Shown here: positions 42,804 through 52,363 of the stretch, piece by piece | Position numbering within the stretch: the first letter of the stretch is position 1 | Layout of the letters: the number at the start of each line of letters is the position of its first letter | Assembly (NCBI GenBank): GCA_019391515.1 | Contig: JAHXQP010000020.1 | Coordinates: forward strand, 92,367-156,366 | Source of the DNA: Clostridiaceae bacterium | GTDB lineage: Bacteria > Bacillota > Clostridia > Tissierellales > Sporanaerobacteraceae | Reading direction: 5' to 3' | DNA length: 64,000 bases | Program-made: the position numbers and the translations under genes | Notes under the pieces: generated by a model | What the model was told of the DNA's origin: nothing | Databases searched by the model: none | What the model saw: only the letters and a program-made list of their open reading frames with translations

Positions 42804-45443
42804 ATGAAAAAGATAGGATTGAATGAGATTAGAAAAGAATTTTTAGATTTTTTTCAAGAAAAAGATCATATGATTTTACCAAGCTTTTCTTTAGTTCCTA
42901 AAAATGATAAAAGCTTATTACTTATAAATGCAGGAATGGCACCGTTGAAGCCATATTTTACTGGTGATTCTATTCCGCCAAGCAAAAGGGTAGCTACTTG
43001 TCAAAAATGCGTTAGAACGGGAGATATTGAAAATGTAGGGAAAACAGATAGGCATGCAACTTTTTTTGAAATGTTAGGAAATTTTTCTTTTGGAGAATAC
43101 TTTAAAGAAGAGGCTATAGAATGGGCTTGGGAATTTATGACTGAAAGATTAGAAATACCTAAAAAAGACATATGGGTAACTGTTTATCTTAATGATGATG
43201 AAGCTTTTAGAATTTGGAATGAAAATATTAAGATACCGAAAGAGAAGATAGTTAGACTAGGAAAAGAAGATAACTTTTGGGAGTTAGAAGTGGGACCTGG
43301 TGGCCCATGTTCGGAAATCTATATAGATAGGGGAGAAGAATATGGTTGCGGAGATCTTAATTGTAAGCCAGGTTGTGAATGTGATAGGTATGTAGAGGTT
43401 TGGAATCTAGTATTTTCACAGTATGATAAAGACGAAGAAGGAAATTATAAATCTCTTCCAAATCCTAATATCGATACGGGAATGGGACTTGAAAGAATAG
43501 CAGCTGTTATGGAAGGTGCAGATAATATTTTTGAAATAGAAGTTATTCATGACCTGTTAGAAGAAGTAGAAAAGATTAGTGGAAGTAAATATGGTGAAGA
43601 TGAAAAAGTAGATGAATCTATTAGGGTAATAACTGATCATATAAGGGCTATAACATTCTTAGTTTCTGATGGCGTTTTGCCAAGTAATGAAGGCAGAGGA
43701 TATGTTTTAAGAAGGCTTATAAGAAGAGCAGCGAGACATGGTAAGTTATTAGGGATTCATGATATATTTTTATATAATCTTTCTAAAAAAGTTATTGATA
43801 TTTGGAAAGAAGAATATGCAGATTTAGTTGATAATGAAGAGAAAATTAAAAAAGTAATAAAAGTTGAAGAAGAAAAGTTTGAAGAAACTATTGATCAAGG
43901 AATAAATATACTAGATAAGTATATTGAAAACATAAGGAATAAAAATGAGGAAGTATTGGATGGAGGGAAAGCTTTTAAGCTTTATGATACTTATGGATTT
44001 CCATTAGATTTAACAAGAGAGATACTTGAAGAAAAGGGACTAAAAGTAGATGTAGAAGAGTTTGATAAAGAAATGGAAAAGCAAAGAGACAGAGCAAGAA
44101 GTGCAAGACATGGTTTAGGAAAAGAAGCTTGGGGTAAAGATGAGATAGCTTATAAATTAAAAGATTTTAAAACTAATTTCAAAGGATATAACATATTAGA
44201 ATGTAATTCTAAAGTAATAGGATTGTTTAAAGATGAGGAAGAAGTTTCTATTTTAAAAGAAGGAGAAAGGGGCCTAATTATTTTAGATGAAACTCCTTTT
44301 TATGGAGAGAGTGGTGGTCAAGTAGGGGATACTGGAATTATAGAAGGAAATGATTTTAAAGCTCAGGTTACAGATACTCAAAAGACTAAAAATGATGTTA
44401 TATATCATTTTGTAGAAGTTGGAAAAGGAGAACTCCATACTAAGGAAAGTGTACTTGCTAAAGTTGATGAGGACAGAAGGAATAATATAGCAAGAAATCA
44501 CTCTGCAACACATCTTCTTCATAAAGCATTAAAAGATGTCTTAGGAGAACATGTAAATCAAGCAGGTTCTTTGGTTTTACCTGATAGATTAAGATTTGAT
44601 TTTACTCATTATGAAGGAGTAGATGAAAAAGACTTAAATAAAATAGAGGAAATTGTAAATGAGAATATACTATTAGGATTAGATGTATCAGTGATTGAAA
44701 CTAATATGGAAGAAGCTAAAAAAAGAGGAGCGGTTGCCCTATTTGATGAAAAATATAAAGATGATGTAAGGGTTATAGAAATGGGTTCCTTTAGTAAGGA
44801 ACTTTGTGGAGGAACCCATGTCAATAATACTAGTAATATAGGGCTATTTAAAATTATAGGTGAATCTGGTATTGCTTCTGGAGTTAGAAGAATTGAAGCC
44901 ATAACTGGTAGAAAGGTTTATAGATATTTGAAAGATGTAGAAAATCAAATATATAATATATCAAGTATTTTAAAATCAAATAAAGACAATGTAGTAGAAA
45001 AAGCAAAGAATATTACTGAAGAAATAAAAGAAAAAGAAAAAGAAATACAATCTTTAAAATCAAAGATGGCTTCTTCTTTAGCTGATGATATATTAAATCA
45101 GAAACGTGATATAGAAGGAATTAATCTTATAACTTATAAGGTTAATAATATGGACATGAATAGTTTAAGAGGTTTAGGAGATGAAATTAAAAACCAAATC
45201 TATTCTGGAGTTATAGTTTTAGCTTCTGTTTCTGATAATAAAGTATCTTTTGTATCTATGGTTACGAAGGATTTAATGGATAAAGGTATTCATGCAGGTA
45301 ATATTATTAGAGAAGTTGCTAAAGTAGCTGGTGGCGGTGGTGGCGGTCGTCCAGATATGGCACAAGCAGGTGGCAAAGACCCTAGTAAAGTAGATGATGG
45401 CTTAGAATTAGTTGAAATTTTAATCAAAAAAAGTTTAAAATAA
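42804..45443 (+). CDS. alaS: Alanyl-tRNA synthetase
   Basis: Class II synthetase with internal editing, about 879 residues. The catalytic domain has LINAGMAPLKPYF, RVATCQKCVRTGDIENVG, FFEMLGNFSFG and NPNIDTGMGLERIA. The editing domain has HSATHLLHKAL and the zinc site CGGTHV, and the C-terminal C-Ala domain ends with a glycine-rich GGGGGGRPDMAQAGG. ATG 42804 is eight bases after AGTGAGGTG; the in-frame GTG at 42795 overlaps it. Confidence 0.97.
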   Translation: MKKIGLNEIRKEFLDFFQEKDHMILPSFSLVPKNDKSLLLINAGMAPLKPYFTGDSIPPSKRVATCQKCVRTGDIENVGKTDRHATFFEMLGNFSFGEYFKEEAIEWAWEFMTERLEIPKKDIWVTVYLNDDEAFRIWNENIKIPKEKIVRLGKEDNFWELEVGPGGPCSEIYIDRGEEYGCGDLNCKPGCECDRYVEVWNLVFSQYDKDEEGNYKSLPNPNIDTGMGLERIAAVMEGADNIFEIEVIHDLLEEVEKISGSKYGEDEKVDESIRVITDHIRAITFLVSDGVLPSNEGRGYVLRRLIRRAARHGKLLGIHDIFLYNLSKKVIDIWKEEYADLVDNEEKIKKVIKVEEEKFEETIDQGINILDKYIENIRNKNEEVLDGGKAFKLYDTYGFPLDLTREILEEKGLKVDVEEFDKEMEKQRDRARSARHGLGKEAWGKDEIAYKLKDFKTNFKGYNILECNSKVIGLFKDEEEVSILKEGERGLIILDETPFYGESGGQVGDTGIIEGNDFKAQVTDTQKTKNDVIYHFVEVGKGELHTKESVLAKVDEDRRNNIARNHSATHLLHKALKDVLGEHVNQAGSLVLPDRLRFDFTHYEGVDEKDLNKIEEIVNENILLGLDVSVIETNMEEAKKRGAVALFDEKYKDDVRVIEMGSFSKELCGGTHVNNTSNIGLFKIIGESGIASGVRRIEAITGRKVYRYLKDVENQIYNISSILKSNKDNVVEKAKNITEEIKEKEKEIQSLKSKMASSLADDILNQKRDIEGINLITYKVNNMDMNSLRGLGDEIKNQIYSGVIVLASVSDNKVSFVSMVTKDLMDKGIHAGNIIREVAKVAGGGGGGRPDMAQAGGKDPSKVDDGLELVEILIKKSLK

Positions 45444-45476
45444 ATATTAGCCAAATATTTGGCTAATATTTATTTT
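45442..45476 (+). terminator. Palindromic terminator after alaS
   Basis: AATATTAGCC pairs with GGCTAATATT around an AAATATTT core, followed by TATTTT. Confidence 0.75.
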
Positions 45477-45531
45477 AAAAGATGTATATAATATGATTTT
45501 TATGGTATAAATATTATAAGGGGGTGTTTTT

Positions 45532-45804
45532 GTGAACAATAATAATTTTAATGAAACAATGAAATTTGAACCACCAAAGGAAAATATAAATGAAGCTAAG
45601 GAGATCCTTGTAACTGTCTATGAATCATTAAAAGAAAAAGGTTATAATCCTATTAATCAAATGATTGGATATATTTTATCTGGAGATCCCACATATATAA
45701 CTAGTCATAATAATGCTAGAAGTTTAATAAGAAAATTAGAAAGAGACGAACTTATTGAAGAGTTATTAAAGTATTATCTAGAAAATGAGGACAATGAAAA
45801 GTAA
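45532..45804 (+). CDS. ireB: IreB family regulatory phosphoprotein (UPF0297)
   Basis: A 90-residue helical protein ([65 protein letters not shown]). In Enterococcus IreB is a substrate of the PASTA kinase IreK and affects cephalosporin resistance. The N-terminal threonines that become phosphorylated are present. It normally sits between alaS and ruvX. Here two extra genes separate it from ruvX. GTG start after AAGGGGGTG. Confidence 0.92.
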   Translation: MNNNNFNETMKFEPPKENINEAKEILVTVYESLKEKGYNPINQMIGYILSGDPTYITSHNNARSLIRKLERDELIEELLKYYLENEDNEK

Positions 45805-45831
45805 AAACAATAGGAAGTAGGAGAGGTTTAA

Positions 45832-47988
45832 TTGAATAGATCTAGGTTATTAAGCGGTTTAATTGTTATAATACTTATATTTTCTTTTTTTAGTGAGTAT
45901 AGCATAGCTTCATCTTCTAAATCTAATGATAAAACAGTATATTTAATCGTACTTAATAGATATACTTTACAAGATATTGATAATATGCCTAATTTACGAA
46001 AGATTACAGATGAAGGCAGTATTGGGCTTATGAATACAAGAGGATTATATAACTATAAAGGTTCGGAAAGCTTTTTAACAATAAATTCTTCAAAGAAAGC
46101 TTATTCTACCTATGAAAGTGCTGAAACCTATAATTTAAATAAAGAAAATAGAGAGATATATGAAAGAAGAATTAGTCCAATAACTGGGGATTCTCAAATT
46201 GCAAATGTAAATCTTAATAGAATTATTGAGTTAAACAAAGAGAATAGTTATATGCCGCATATAGGTGCCTTAGGGGATAGTTTACATAACTCAGGGCTTA
46301 AAACAGCTATGTATGGAAATGGAGATACTTTAGAAGATGTAATAAGAGCAAGTAGTCTTATTGCTATAGATTCTAAAGGGTTGGTTGACTATGGTAATGT
46401 GGACGATATACTAATTGAAGATAAGGATTTTCCTTATGGACTTAGAACAGATTATGATAAATTACTTGGTGAAGTAAATAGTATTAAAAACAAAGTATCC
46501 TTAGTAGTTATAGACACTGGAGATTTAGATAGACTTAATTTTTATAGTGAAGAATTAACAGATGAAATGTTTGAGAAACATAGAATAAACATCTTAAATA
46601 AGATAGATGATTTTATAGGAGATTTAAAAAATAGCATTGATAAAGATAAATCTTTATTTATTATAACTAGTCCTAATAGTGGAGAAGATAGAGTGGATAA
46701 TAGTAAATTGTCACCTATAATACTTTGGGGAGATAATATTTCTAAAAGTATCTTGTATTCTCCTACAACTAAGAGAGATAGTGTAGTAACAAATATCGAT
46801 ATAGCACCTTCAATTGCAAGTTTTCTAGGAACGTCTACAGAGTATATGTCAGGCAATACACTGACATATAAAGAAAATAATGATAATTTTAATTTGATTT
46901 CAACTAGTAATTCAAGAATAAATATAATTTCTAAAAGTAGGTTTTATATTTTATCTACTTATAGTATATTATCTATAATTGTAATATTATTTGCCATGCT
47001 AGTTCTAGCTACCAAGATGAAATTAAAAGGAATCTTATATAATATTTTAAATATTTCACTTATAATTATTGGAGTAATTCCATTGTCATTAATTTTAGCA
47101 TCTGTAATAAAATGGACAAATTACACTAGCTATATTATTTCATTGATTACTATATTGTTTCTACTAGCATTAGTAATATATAAACTAAAGGGGATTGACA
47201 AGGTTTTACTTGTATCAAGTTTGCTTTATGGTGTTCTAGTTTTAGATGTGTTTTTAGGAGGAAAGCTAACCAGATATTCTGTACTAGGGCATGATCCTGC
47301 AATCGGTGCTAGATATTTTGGTTTAGGAAATGAAATGATAGGAGTATTTCTAGGAGCCACTTCAGTATTTTTAGGGGTTTACATTAATAAAAATAGGAAT
47401 AAAGTATTTTCATTTGTTTTGTTGATTTTTTCTGCTATAATAGTAGGACATCCTAAATTAGGAGCCAATGTAGGTGGAAGTATAGCTGTTTTGTTTTTCG
47501 TACTTTATTTTCTAGCTGAAACTTTTAATAAAAAGATAAATTTCAAAAGAATCTTAACTATTGGCTTGGCTACTATAGTTTTCATATTAGCAATGGCTTT
47601 TGTCGATATTAAATTTAATTCGAATCCTACTCATTTAGGAAGAACTATAATGATGACAAATAATGAAGGTAACTTGATGATTATCAGTATTGCTATTAGA
47701 AAGCTTTTAATGAATATTAAATTAGTGGGATCTTCCATGTGGACTAAGGTTTTGAATGTTAACCTAATTTCGCAAATTGTAATTATTTTTATTTTGAAAG
47801 ATAAATTGAGAGATTTATTTAATAAAAACAAATATATCTATGTAGGATTTATAAGTGGCATAGTAGGTAGTATAGTGGGATTTTTAGCTAATGATTCTGG
47901 AATAATTCTTGCTTCTATAGCTGTAACATTGATTAATATATCTTTTATTTCTAAGCTAGTAGAATATATAATTAAAGAACAAAACTAG
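45832..47988 (+). CDS. Large membrane protein with degenerate AlkP-like extracytoplasmic domain
   Basis: A 718-residue protein with an N-terminal signal segment (~7-27), a ~340-residue outer domain and about ten hydrophobic segments from residue 370 on. The outer domain resembles alkaline-phosphatase/sulfatase-superfamily folds: PNLRKITDEGSIGLMNTRG, LVVIDTGDLDRL, LFIITSPNSGED, TNIDIAPSIASFLG. The first metal-ligand Asp expected after VYLIVL is replaced by Asn-Arg, so catalysis is doubtful. The membrane part has GHDPAIGARYFGLGNEMIG and HPKLGANVGGS. Similar unnamed proteins occur in clostridia. Function unknown. TTG start after GGAGAGG. Confidence 0.75.
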   Translation: MNRSRLLSGLIVIILIFSFFSEYSIASSSKSNDKTVYLIVLNRYTLQDIDNMPNLRKITDEGSIGLMNTRGLYNYKGSESFLTINSSKKAYSTYESAETYNLNKENREIYERRISPITGDSQIANVNLNRIIELNKENSYMPHIGALGDSLHNSGLKTAMYGNGDTLEDVIRASSLIAIDSKGLVDYGNVDDILIEDKDFPYGLRTDYDKLLGEVNSIKNKVSLVVIDTGDLDRLNFYSEELTDEMFEKHRINILNKIDDFIGDLKNSIDKDKSLFIITSPNSGEDRVDNSKLSPIILWGDNISKSILYSPTTKRDSVVTNIDIAPSIASFLGTSTEYMSGNTLTYKENNDNFNLISTSNSRINIISKSRFYILSTYSILSIIVILFAMLVLATKMKLKGILYNILNISLIIIGVIPLSLILASVIKWTNYTSYIISLITILFLLALVIYKLKGIDKVLLVSSLLYGVLVLDVFLGGKLTRYSVLGHDPAIGARYFGLGNEMIGVFLGATSVFLGVYINKNRNKVFSFVLLIFSAIIVGHPKLGANVGGSIAVLFFVLYFLAETFNKKINFKRILTIGLATIVFILAMAFVDIKFNSNPTHLGRTIMMTNNEGNLMIISIAIRKLLMNIKLVGSSMWTKVLNVNLISQIVIIFILKDKLRDLFNKNKYIYVGFISGIVGSIVGFLANDSGIILASIAVTLINISFISKLVEYIIKEQN

Positions 47989-48003
47989 GAAGTGCATACT
48001 ATT

Positions 48004-48950
48004 ATGGAAAGAGTTTTTTAGGAGACACAGGAATTGAAGTATCAAGACTTTGTTTTGGCTCTTTTACTATAACGCCATTTCAAGCTAATTTGCCTATAAA
48101 AGAAGGTGCAGAGCTTATTAAATATGCTTATTTAAAGGGAGTCAACTTTTTAGATACAGCAGAACTTTATGATAATTATGACTATATTAGGGAAGCTTTA
48201 AAGGATATAGATAGAAATGATTTTGTCATTGCAACTAAGTGCTATGCATATGATACAAAAACGGCAGAAGAAAGTTTAAATAGAGCATTAAAAGAATTGG
48301 ATACTGATTATATAGACATGTTTTTATTGCATGAGCAAGAAAGTATTTATACCTTAAGAGGACATTATGAGGCTATTGAATATTTTACTCAGGCAAAGAA
48401 AGAAGGTAAAATTAGAGCTTTTGGAATGTCTACTCATAGGGTGGAAGGAGTGCTTGGAGCAATTGAGTTTGACGAGATAGATATGATACATCCTATAATC
48501 AATAAACTAGGTATAGGTATTCAAGATGGAAATGTAGAAGATATGTTGAAAGCTATAGAGAAGGCTCATAATATAGGAAAGGGAATATATGGTATGAAGC
48601 CTTTAGGAGGAGGACATCTGATAAAAGATGCAGAAGAGGCTTTTAATTTTGTAAGAAATATTCCATATATTGACTCTGTAGCTATAGAGATGCAATCAAA
48701 AGATGAAGTGGATGCTAATGTGAATTTAATGAATGAAGGTTATATTCCAGATGAAGTAAAGCGAAAAATTAATAAGAAAAAAAGAAAGCTAATTGTTTCT
48801 TATTACTGTATTGGTTGTGGAAATTGTGTTAGGACTTGTAAAAATAATGGTATAAGTATAGTAGATGGTAAAGTTGTACCTAATGATAATTGTATATTTT
48901 GTGGATATTGTGCTCAAAGTTGCCCAGGGTTTTGTATAAAAGTAATTTAG
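48004..48950 (+). CDS. Aldo/keto reductase with C-terminal 2x[4Fe-4S] ferredoxin domain; apparent frameshift at codon 5
   Basis: The body from 48020 on encodes an AKR barrel (TGIEVSRLCFGSFTI, NFLDTAELYDNY, DTDYIDMFLLHEQE, KPLGGGHL) and a dicluster ferredoxin tail (CIGCGNCVRTC and CIFCGYCAQSC), a known fusion type. The only in-frame start codon is TTG at 48090, which would delete the first strand of the barrel. An ATG at 48004, after AGGAAGTG, reads MERVF and then hits TAG. Adding one T to the T6 run at 48014-48019 joins it perfectly to LGDTGIEVSRLCFG. So this is a sequencing error, a recent mutation or slippage. Confidence 0.75.
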
Positions 48951-48964
48951 AATGAGGAGAGATT

Positions 48965-49378
48965 ATGGAAAGAATTCTAGGATTAGATGTAGGAGATAAG
49001 ACTATTGGTGTAGCTGTTAGCGACCTTTTAGGTTTAACGGCTCAAGGTATTACTACGATACAAAGAGATGGTACTGAAAATGATTTTAAAGCATTAAAAA
49101 ATATTATTGATGAATATGAAATAAAAAAGATAGTTATTGGATTTCCTAAAAATATGAATAATACTGTAGGACCTCAAGGTGAGAAAGTTTTGAAGTTTGT
49201 AGAAAAAATTAAAAAAAGATTTGGTTTAGAAATAATATTAGAAGATGAACGTTTGACGACAGTGGCTGCTGAGAGGCTATTGATTAATGGGGATGTAAGT
49301 AGAAAAAAGAGAAAAAAGGTTATTGATAAAGTAGCTGCAACTTATATCTTGCAGACTTATTTAGATAAAAACTATTAA
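48965..49378 (+). CDS. ruvX: Putative pre-16S rRNA nuclease RuvX/YqgF
   Basis: A 137-residue RNase-H-fold protein with [17 protein letters not shown] at the start, [15 protein letters not shown] in the middle and the [14 protein letters not shown] acidic motif. YqgF processes the 5' end of 16S rRNA in E. coli and was earlier called a Holliday-junction-resolvase homologue. It forms the conserved ireB-ruvX-DUF1292 set, here with two genes inserted after ireB. Confidence 0.94.
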   Translation: MERILGLDVGDKTIGVAVSDLLGLTAQGITTIQRDGTENDFKALKNIIDEYEIKKIVIGFPKNMNNTVGPQGEKVLKFVEKIKKRFGLEIILEDERLTTVAAERLLINGDVSRKKRKKVIDKVAATYILQTYLDKNY

Positions 49379-49392
49379 AGAAGGTGAAGTAT

Positions 49393-49641
49393 ATGGATAA
49401 TACAATAGTTTTATTGGATGAAAGTGGCAAAGAAGAAGAATTTGAAGTTGCTGCAACTTTTGGTTTAGATGATTTTAATTATGCTGTGCTTTTCCCTATT
49501 AACCATGAGACTGAGGCCTATATACTTAGAATGGAATATGATGACAATGATGAATTAGTTTTAGTGGGAATAGAAGATGAAGAAGAACTAAATGATGCTA
49601 TATTGGCTTATGAAAGTATATTAAAGGAAAATATAGAATAA
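49393..49641 (+). CDS. DUF1292 family protein (YrzB-like)
   Basis: An 82-residue, highly acidic protein (TIVLLDESGKEEEFEVAATF, YAVLFPI, AYILRMEYDDNDELVLVGIEDEEEL). DUF1292 genes follow ruvX throughout Firmicutes. No function is established. ATG 49393 has AGAAGGTG upstream, and the earlier GTG 49384 overlaps that site. Confidence 0.9.
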   Translation: MDNTIVLLDESGKEEEFEVAATFGLDDFNYAVLFPINHETEAYILRMEYDDNDELVLVGIEDEEELNDAILAYESILKENIE

Positions 49642-49657
49642 AAATAGTTATAAATAT

Positions 49658-49696
49658 TTGACTTTTACTATATATATCTATATTCTATATATAGAA
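49658..49696 (+). promoter_or_regulatory. fur promoter with overlapping palindrome
   Basis: TTGACT (49658-49663), 17 bp, TATTCT (49681-49686). A perfect 14-bp palindrome TTCTATATATAGAA (49683-49696) overlaps the -10 box and start region, a plausible autoregulatory operator for the downstream Fur-family protein. Confidence 0.55.
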
Positions 49697-49715
49697 TAAA
49701 TAAGCAGGTGAAAAA

Positions 49716-50156
49716 ATGGATGTTAATGTAGATTCTATAAAAGAGAGATTAAGGGAAGAAGGATATAAATTAACTACTCAAAGAAGGGCAATTTTGGATG
49801 CTATTATTGAAAATAGTGGAAGTCATTTAAGTCCTGAAGAGATTTATGAAGTAGTTAAGTTAAAATATCCAGAAATAGGTTTAGCAACAGTCTATAGAAC
49901 GTTACAGCTTCTTGAACAACTGGATATAGTGTGTAAATTAAATTTTGATGATGGTTGTAATAGATACGAATTAAATTCAGATTCTAATGATCATCATCAC
50001 CATCATCTAATATGTTTAAATTGCGGAAAAGTCATAGAAGTTAAACTAGACTTATTGGAGAATTTAGAATATGAGATTGAGAGAGAAGGGAAATTTAAGA
50101 TAGTGGACCACAATGTAAAATTTTTTGGATATTGTATTGAGTGTCGAGATAAATAA
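49716..50156 (+). CDS. Fur family transcriptional regulator
   Basis: A 146-residue metal-dependent repressor. N-terminal winged helix (RLREEGYKLTTQRRAILDAI, HLSPEEIYEVVKLKYPEIGLATVYRTLQLL) and C-terminal dimerisation domain with a His-rich metal site (NDHHHHHLICLNCGKVIEV) and second zinc pair CIECRDK. The sequence leans to Fur rather than PerR or Zur, but the metal cannot be assigned from sequence alone. Confidence 0.9.
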   Translation: MDVNVDSIKERLREEGYKLTTQRRAILDAIIENSGSHLSPEEIYEVVKLKYPEIGLATVYRTLQLLEQLDIVCKLNFDDGCNRYELNSDSNDHHHHHLICLNCGKVIEVKLDLLENLEYEIEREGKFKIVDHNVKFFGYCIECRDK

Positions 50157-50181
50157 ATCCCCTGAAGGGGGTTATTTTTTT
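50156..50181 (+). terminator. Rho-independent terminator after fur
   Basis: AATCCCC pairs with GGGGGTT across a TGAA loop, then A and T7. Confidence 0.88.
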
Positions 50182-50274
50182 GCAATAGACGGTGTGCTAA
50201 TAATTTTTTATTTTTTAAATACTAATTATTATAAGATTTGGAGAAATTAATAGAATAGAAGGAGTTGATACAGT

Positions 50275-51939
50275 TTGTCTAGAAAACCTTATAAATTAAA
50301 AATCATACCTTTGGGTGGTTTAGGTGAAGTAGGAAAAAACATTACTGTTATAGAATACAGAAATGACATAATCGTTATAGATTGCGGACTTATTTTTCCT
50401 GAAGATGAAATGTTGGGTATAGATGTAGTTATACCAGATATAAGTTATTTATTGAAAAACAAGGAAAGAGTTAAAGCTATAGTTTTAACTCATGGTCATG
50501 AAGACCATATTGGAGCGTTGCCTTATGTTCTTAAGAAGATAAATGCACCTGTATATGGAACTAAACTAACGTTAGGATTAGTTGAAAATAAACTGAGAGA
50601 ACATAATATGAAGAATGTTAAGTTAAATAAAGTAGAAGCAGGGGATCGTATAGAAATTGGTTGTTTTAAAATAGAATTCATTAAAACTAATCATAGTATT
50701 CCAGATTCTGTTGCATTAGCAATACACACACCTGTTGGAATAATAGTTCACACTGGAGATTTTAAAATTGACTATACTCCTATAAATGATGAGGCAATAG
50801 ATCTTTGTAAATTTGCAGAAATAGGAGAGAAGGGAGTTCTTGCACTTTTAGCTGATAGTACCAATGTGGAAAGACCAGGCTATACAATGTCAGAAAGGAC
50901 CGTTGGTGATACCTTTAATGATATTTTTTCAAAGGCTGAACATAGAATTATAGTTGCAACTTTTGCATCCAATGTATATAGGATACAGCAAATAATAGAT
51001 TCAGCAGTTCTTTTCAATAGGAAAGTTGTAGTATCTGGAAGAAGTATGATAAATGTAATAGGGGTAGCTACAGAATTAGGATATTTAAATATACCTGATG
51101 GAACTTTAATAGATATAAATGACATGAATAAGTATCCCTATGATAAAATTGTAGTTATTACTACAGGTAGTCAAGGTGAACCTATGTCTGCACTAGCTAG
51201 AATGGCTTATTCGGAGCATAGAAAAATAGAGTTGGTGCCAGGAGATTTAGTAGTTATATCTGCTACACCTATACCAGGAAATGAGAAAACTGTTTCAAGG
51301 GTTATAAATCAATTGATGGAAAAAGGTGTAAATGTAATATATGAATCTTTAGCAGATGTCCATGTATCGGGTCACGCATGTCAAGAAGAATTGAAACTTA
51401 TTCATGCTCTTGTGAAGCCTAAGTATTTTATACCCGTTCATGGAGAATATAGACATTTAAGAAGGCATGCTCAGTTAGCAGAAGATTTAGGAATGCCAAA
51501 AGAAAATATTTTTGTAGGCCAAAATGGTTCTATAATAGAATTTACTAGGAACTCATGCTCGTTTGGACCTAGAGTTTCTGCAGGCAACATTTTAGTAGAT
51601 GGTTTAGGAATAGGGGATGTAGGAAATATTGTTTTAAGAGATAGGAAACATTTATCAGAGGATGGTTTGATTGTAGTAGTTGTTACTATAAGCAAAGAAG
51701 ATGGAAAAGTAATGGCTGGTCCCGATATAATATCAAGAGGATTTGTATATGTAAGAGAGTCCGAAGATTTAATGGGAGAAGCTAGAGATGTAGTTAGAGA
51801 AGTATTGAGAGAATGTGAGAAAAATCATATAACTGATTGGGCTACATTAAAATCTAGTATACGTGATGCACTAAGAGGATTTTTGTATGAAAAAATTAAG
51901 AGAAATCCTATGATATTACCTATTATTATGGAAGTTTAA
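50275..51939 (+). CDS. rnjA: Ribonuclease J
   Basis: A metallo-beta-lactamase/beta-CASP exo- and endoribonuclease central to mRNA decay in Firmicutes, 554 residues. The zinc motif is HGHEDHIG (73-80), with NHSIPDS, HTGDFKID, the beta-CASP block TTGSQGEPMSALARMA and VHVSGHACQEELKL following. TTG start after AAGGAG. Only one paralogue is in the window. Confidence 0.95.
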   Translation: MSRKPYKLKIIPLGGLGEVGKNITVIEYRNDIIVIDCGLIFPEDEMLGIDVVIPDISYLLKNKERVKAIVLTHGHEDHIGALPYVLKKINAPVYGTKLTLGLVENKLREHNMKNVKLNKVEAGDRIEIGCFKIEFIKTNHSIPDSVALAIHTPVGIIVHTGDFKIDYTPINDEAIDLCKFAEIGEKGVLALLADSTNVERPGYTMSERTVGDTFNDIFSKAEHRIIVATFASNVYRIQQIIDSAVLFNRKVVVSGRSMINVIGVATELGYLNIPDGTLIDINDMNKYPYDKIVVITTGSQGEPMSALARMAYSEHRKIELVPGDLVVISATPIPGNEKTVSRVINQLMEKGVNVIYESLADVHVSGHACQEELKLIHALVKPKYFIPVHGEYRHLRRHAQLAEDLGMPKENIFVGQNGSIIEFTRNSCSFGPRVSAGNILVDGLGIGDVGNIVLRDRKHLSEDGLIVVVVTISKEDGKVMAGPDIISRGFVYVRESEDLMGEARDVVREVLRECEKNHITDWATLKSSIRDALRGFLYEKIKRNPMILPIIMEV

Positions 51940-51965
51940 AGCCGTAGATTTTCTACGGCTTTTCT
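51940..51965 (+). terminator. Rho-independent terminator after rnjA
   Basis: AGCCGTAG(A) pairs with CTACGGCT across a short T-rich loop, followed by TTTTCT. Confidence 0.88.
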
Positions 51966-52060
51966 CATATTATGTAGCCTATTTTATTATTATGTAGTAT
52001 AATGTCTATAGTAAAAATATATTTTAAAACAGAAGAATCAATATATGAAGGAGGGGTCAT

Positions 52061-52363
52061 ATGAGCTATACAGTACTTATTTATTTCTCATTACTAGTTG
52101 TGGGAGCAATCATTTCACAAAAAGGCTTAATAAGCGATAAATTCAGTGAAAAGCTTGGAAGTATTCAAAATTTTTTCTTATTATTTTTACTTTTCACAAT
52201 GGGAGTGAGGATCGGATTAGATAAAAAAGTGCTTTCATCATTTTTTCAAATAGGTGCTAAAGCAACGGTTTTAGCTGTGTTTTCTATAATTTTTAGTATA
52301 ATTCTTGTTAGATTGGTAAGAAATATAGTTATTAGAGATAAGGAGGAGTCTCATGAGTCTTAG
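52061..52363 (+). CDS. LysO-type transporter, N-terminal half protein
   Basis: A 100-residue membrane protein with three hydrophobic segments (YTVLIYFSLLVVGAIIS, FFLLFLLFTMGVRIGLD, ATVLAVFSIIFSIILV). It corresponds to the N-terminal part of the lysine exporter LysO (YbjE, DUF340). Its 3' end overlaps the next gene by 11 bp, and the two together have the size of full-length LysO. Lysine export is known for E. coli LysO; here it is inferred. Confidence 0.8.
   Translation: MSYTVLIYFSLLVVGAIISQKGLISDKFSEKLGSIQNFFLLFLLFTMGVRIGLDKKVLSSFFQIGAKATVLAVFSIIFSIILVRLVRNIVIRDKEESHES

Noticed and set aside
42688..42804. T-box in front of alaS
   Set aside because: The TGG-ACCGCG core and stem I elements are absent, and the leader before the terminator is only about 50 bases.
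48090..48950. TTG at 48090 as the true start of the aldo/keto reductase
   Set aside because: It would remove the first conserved strand and substrate-loop residues encoded in the same frame just upstream. There is no ribosome site before it. A frameshift at the T6 run explains the data better.
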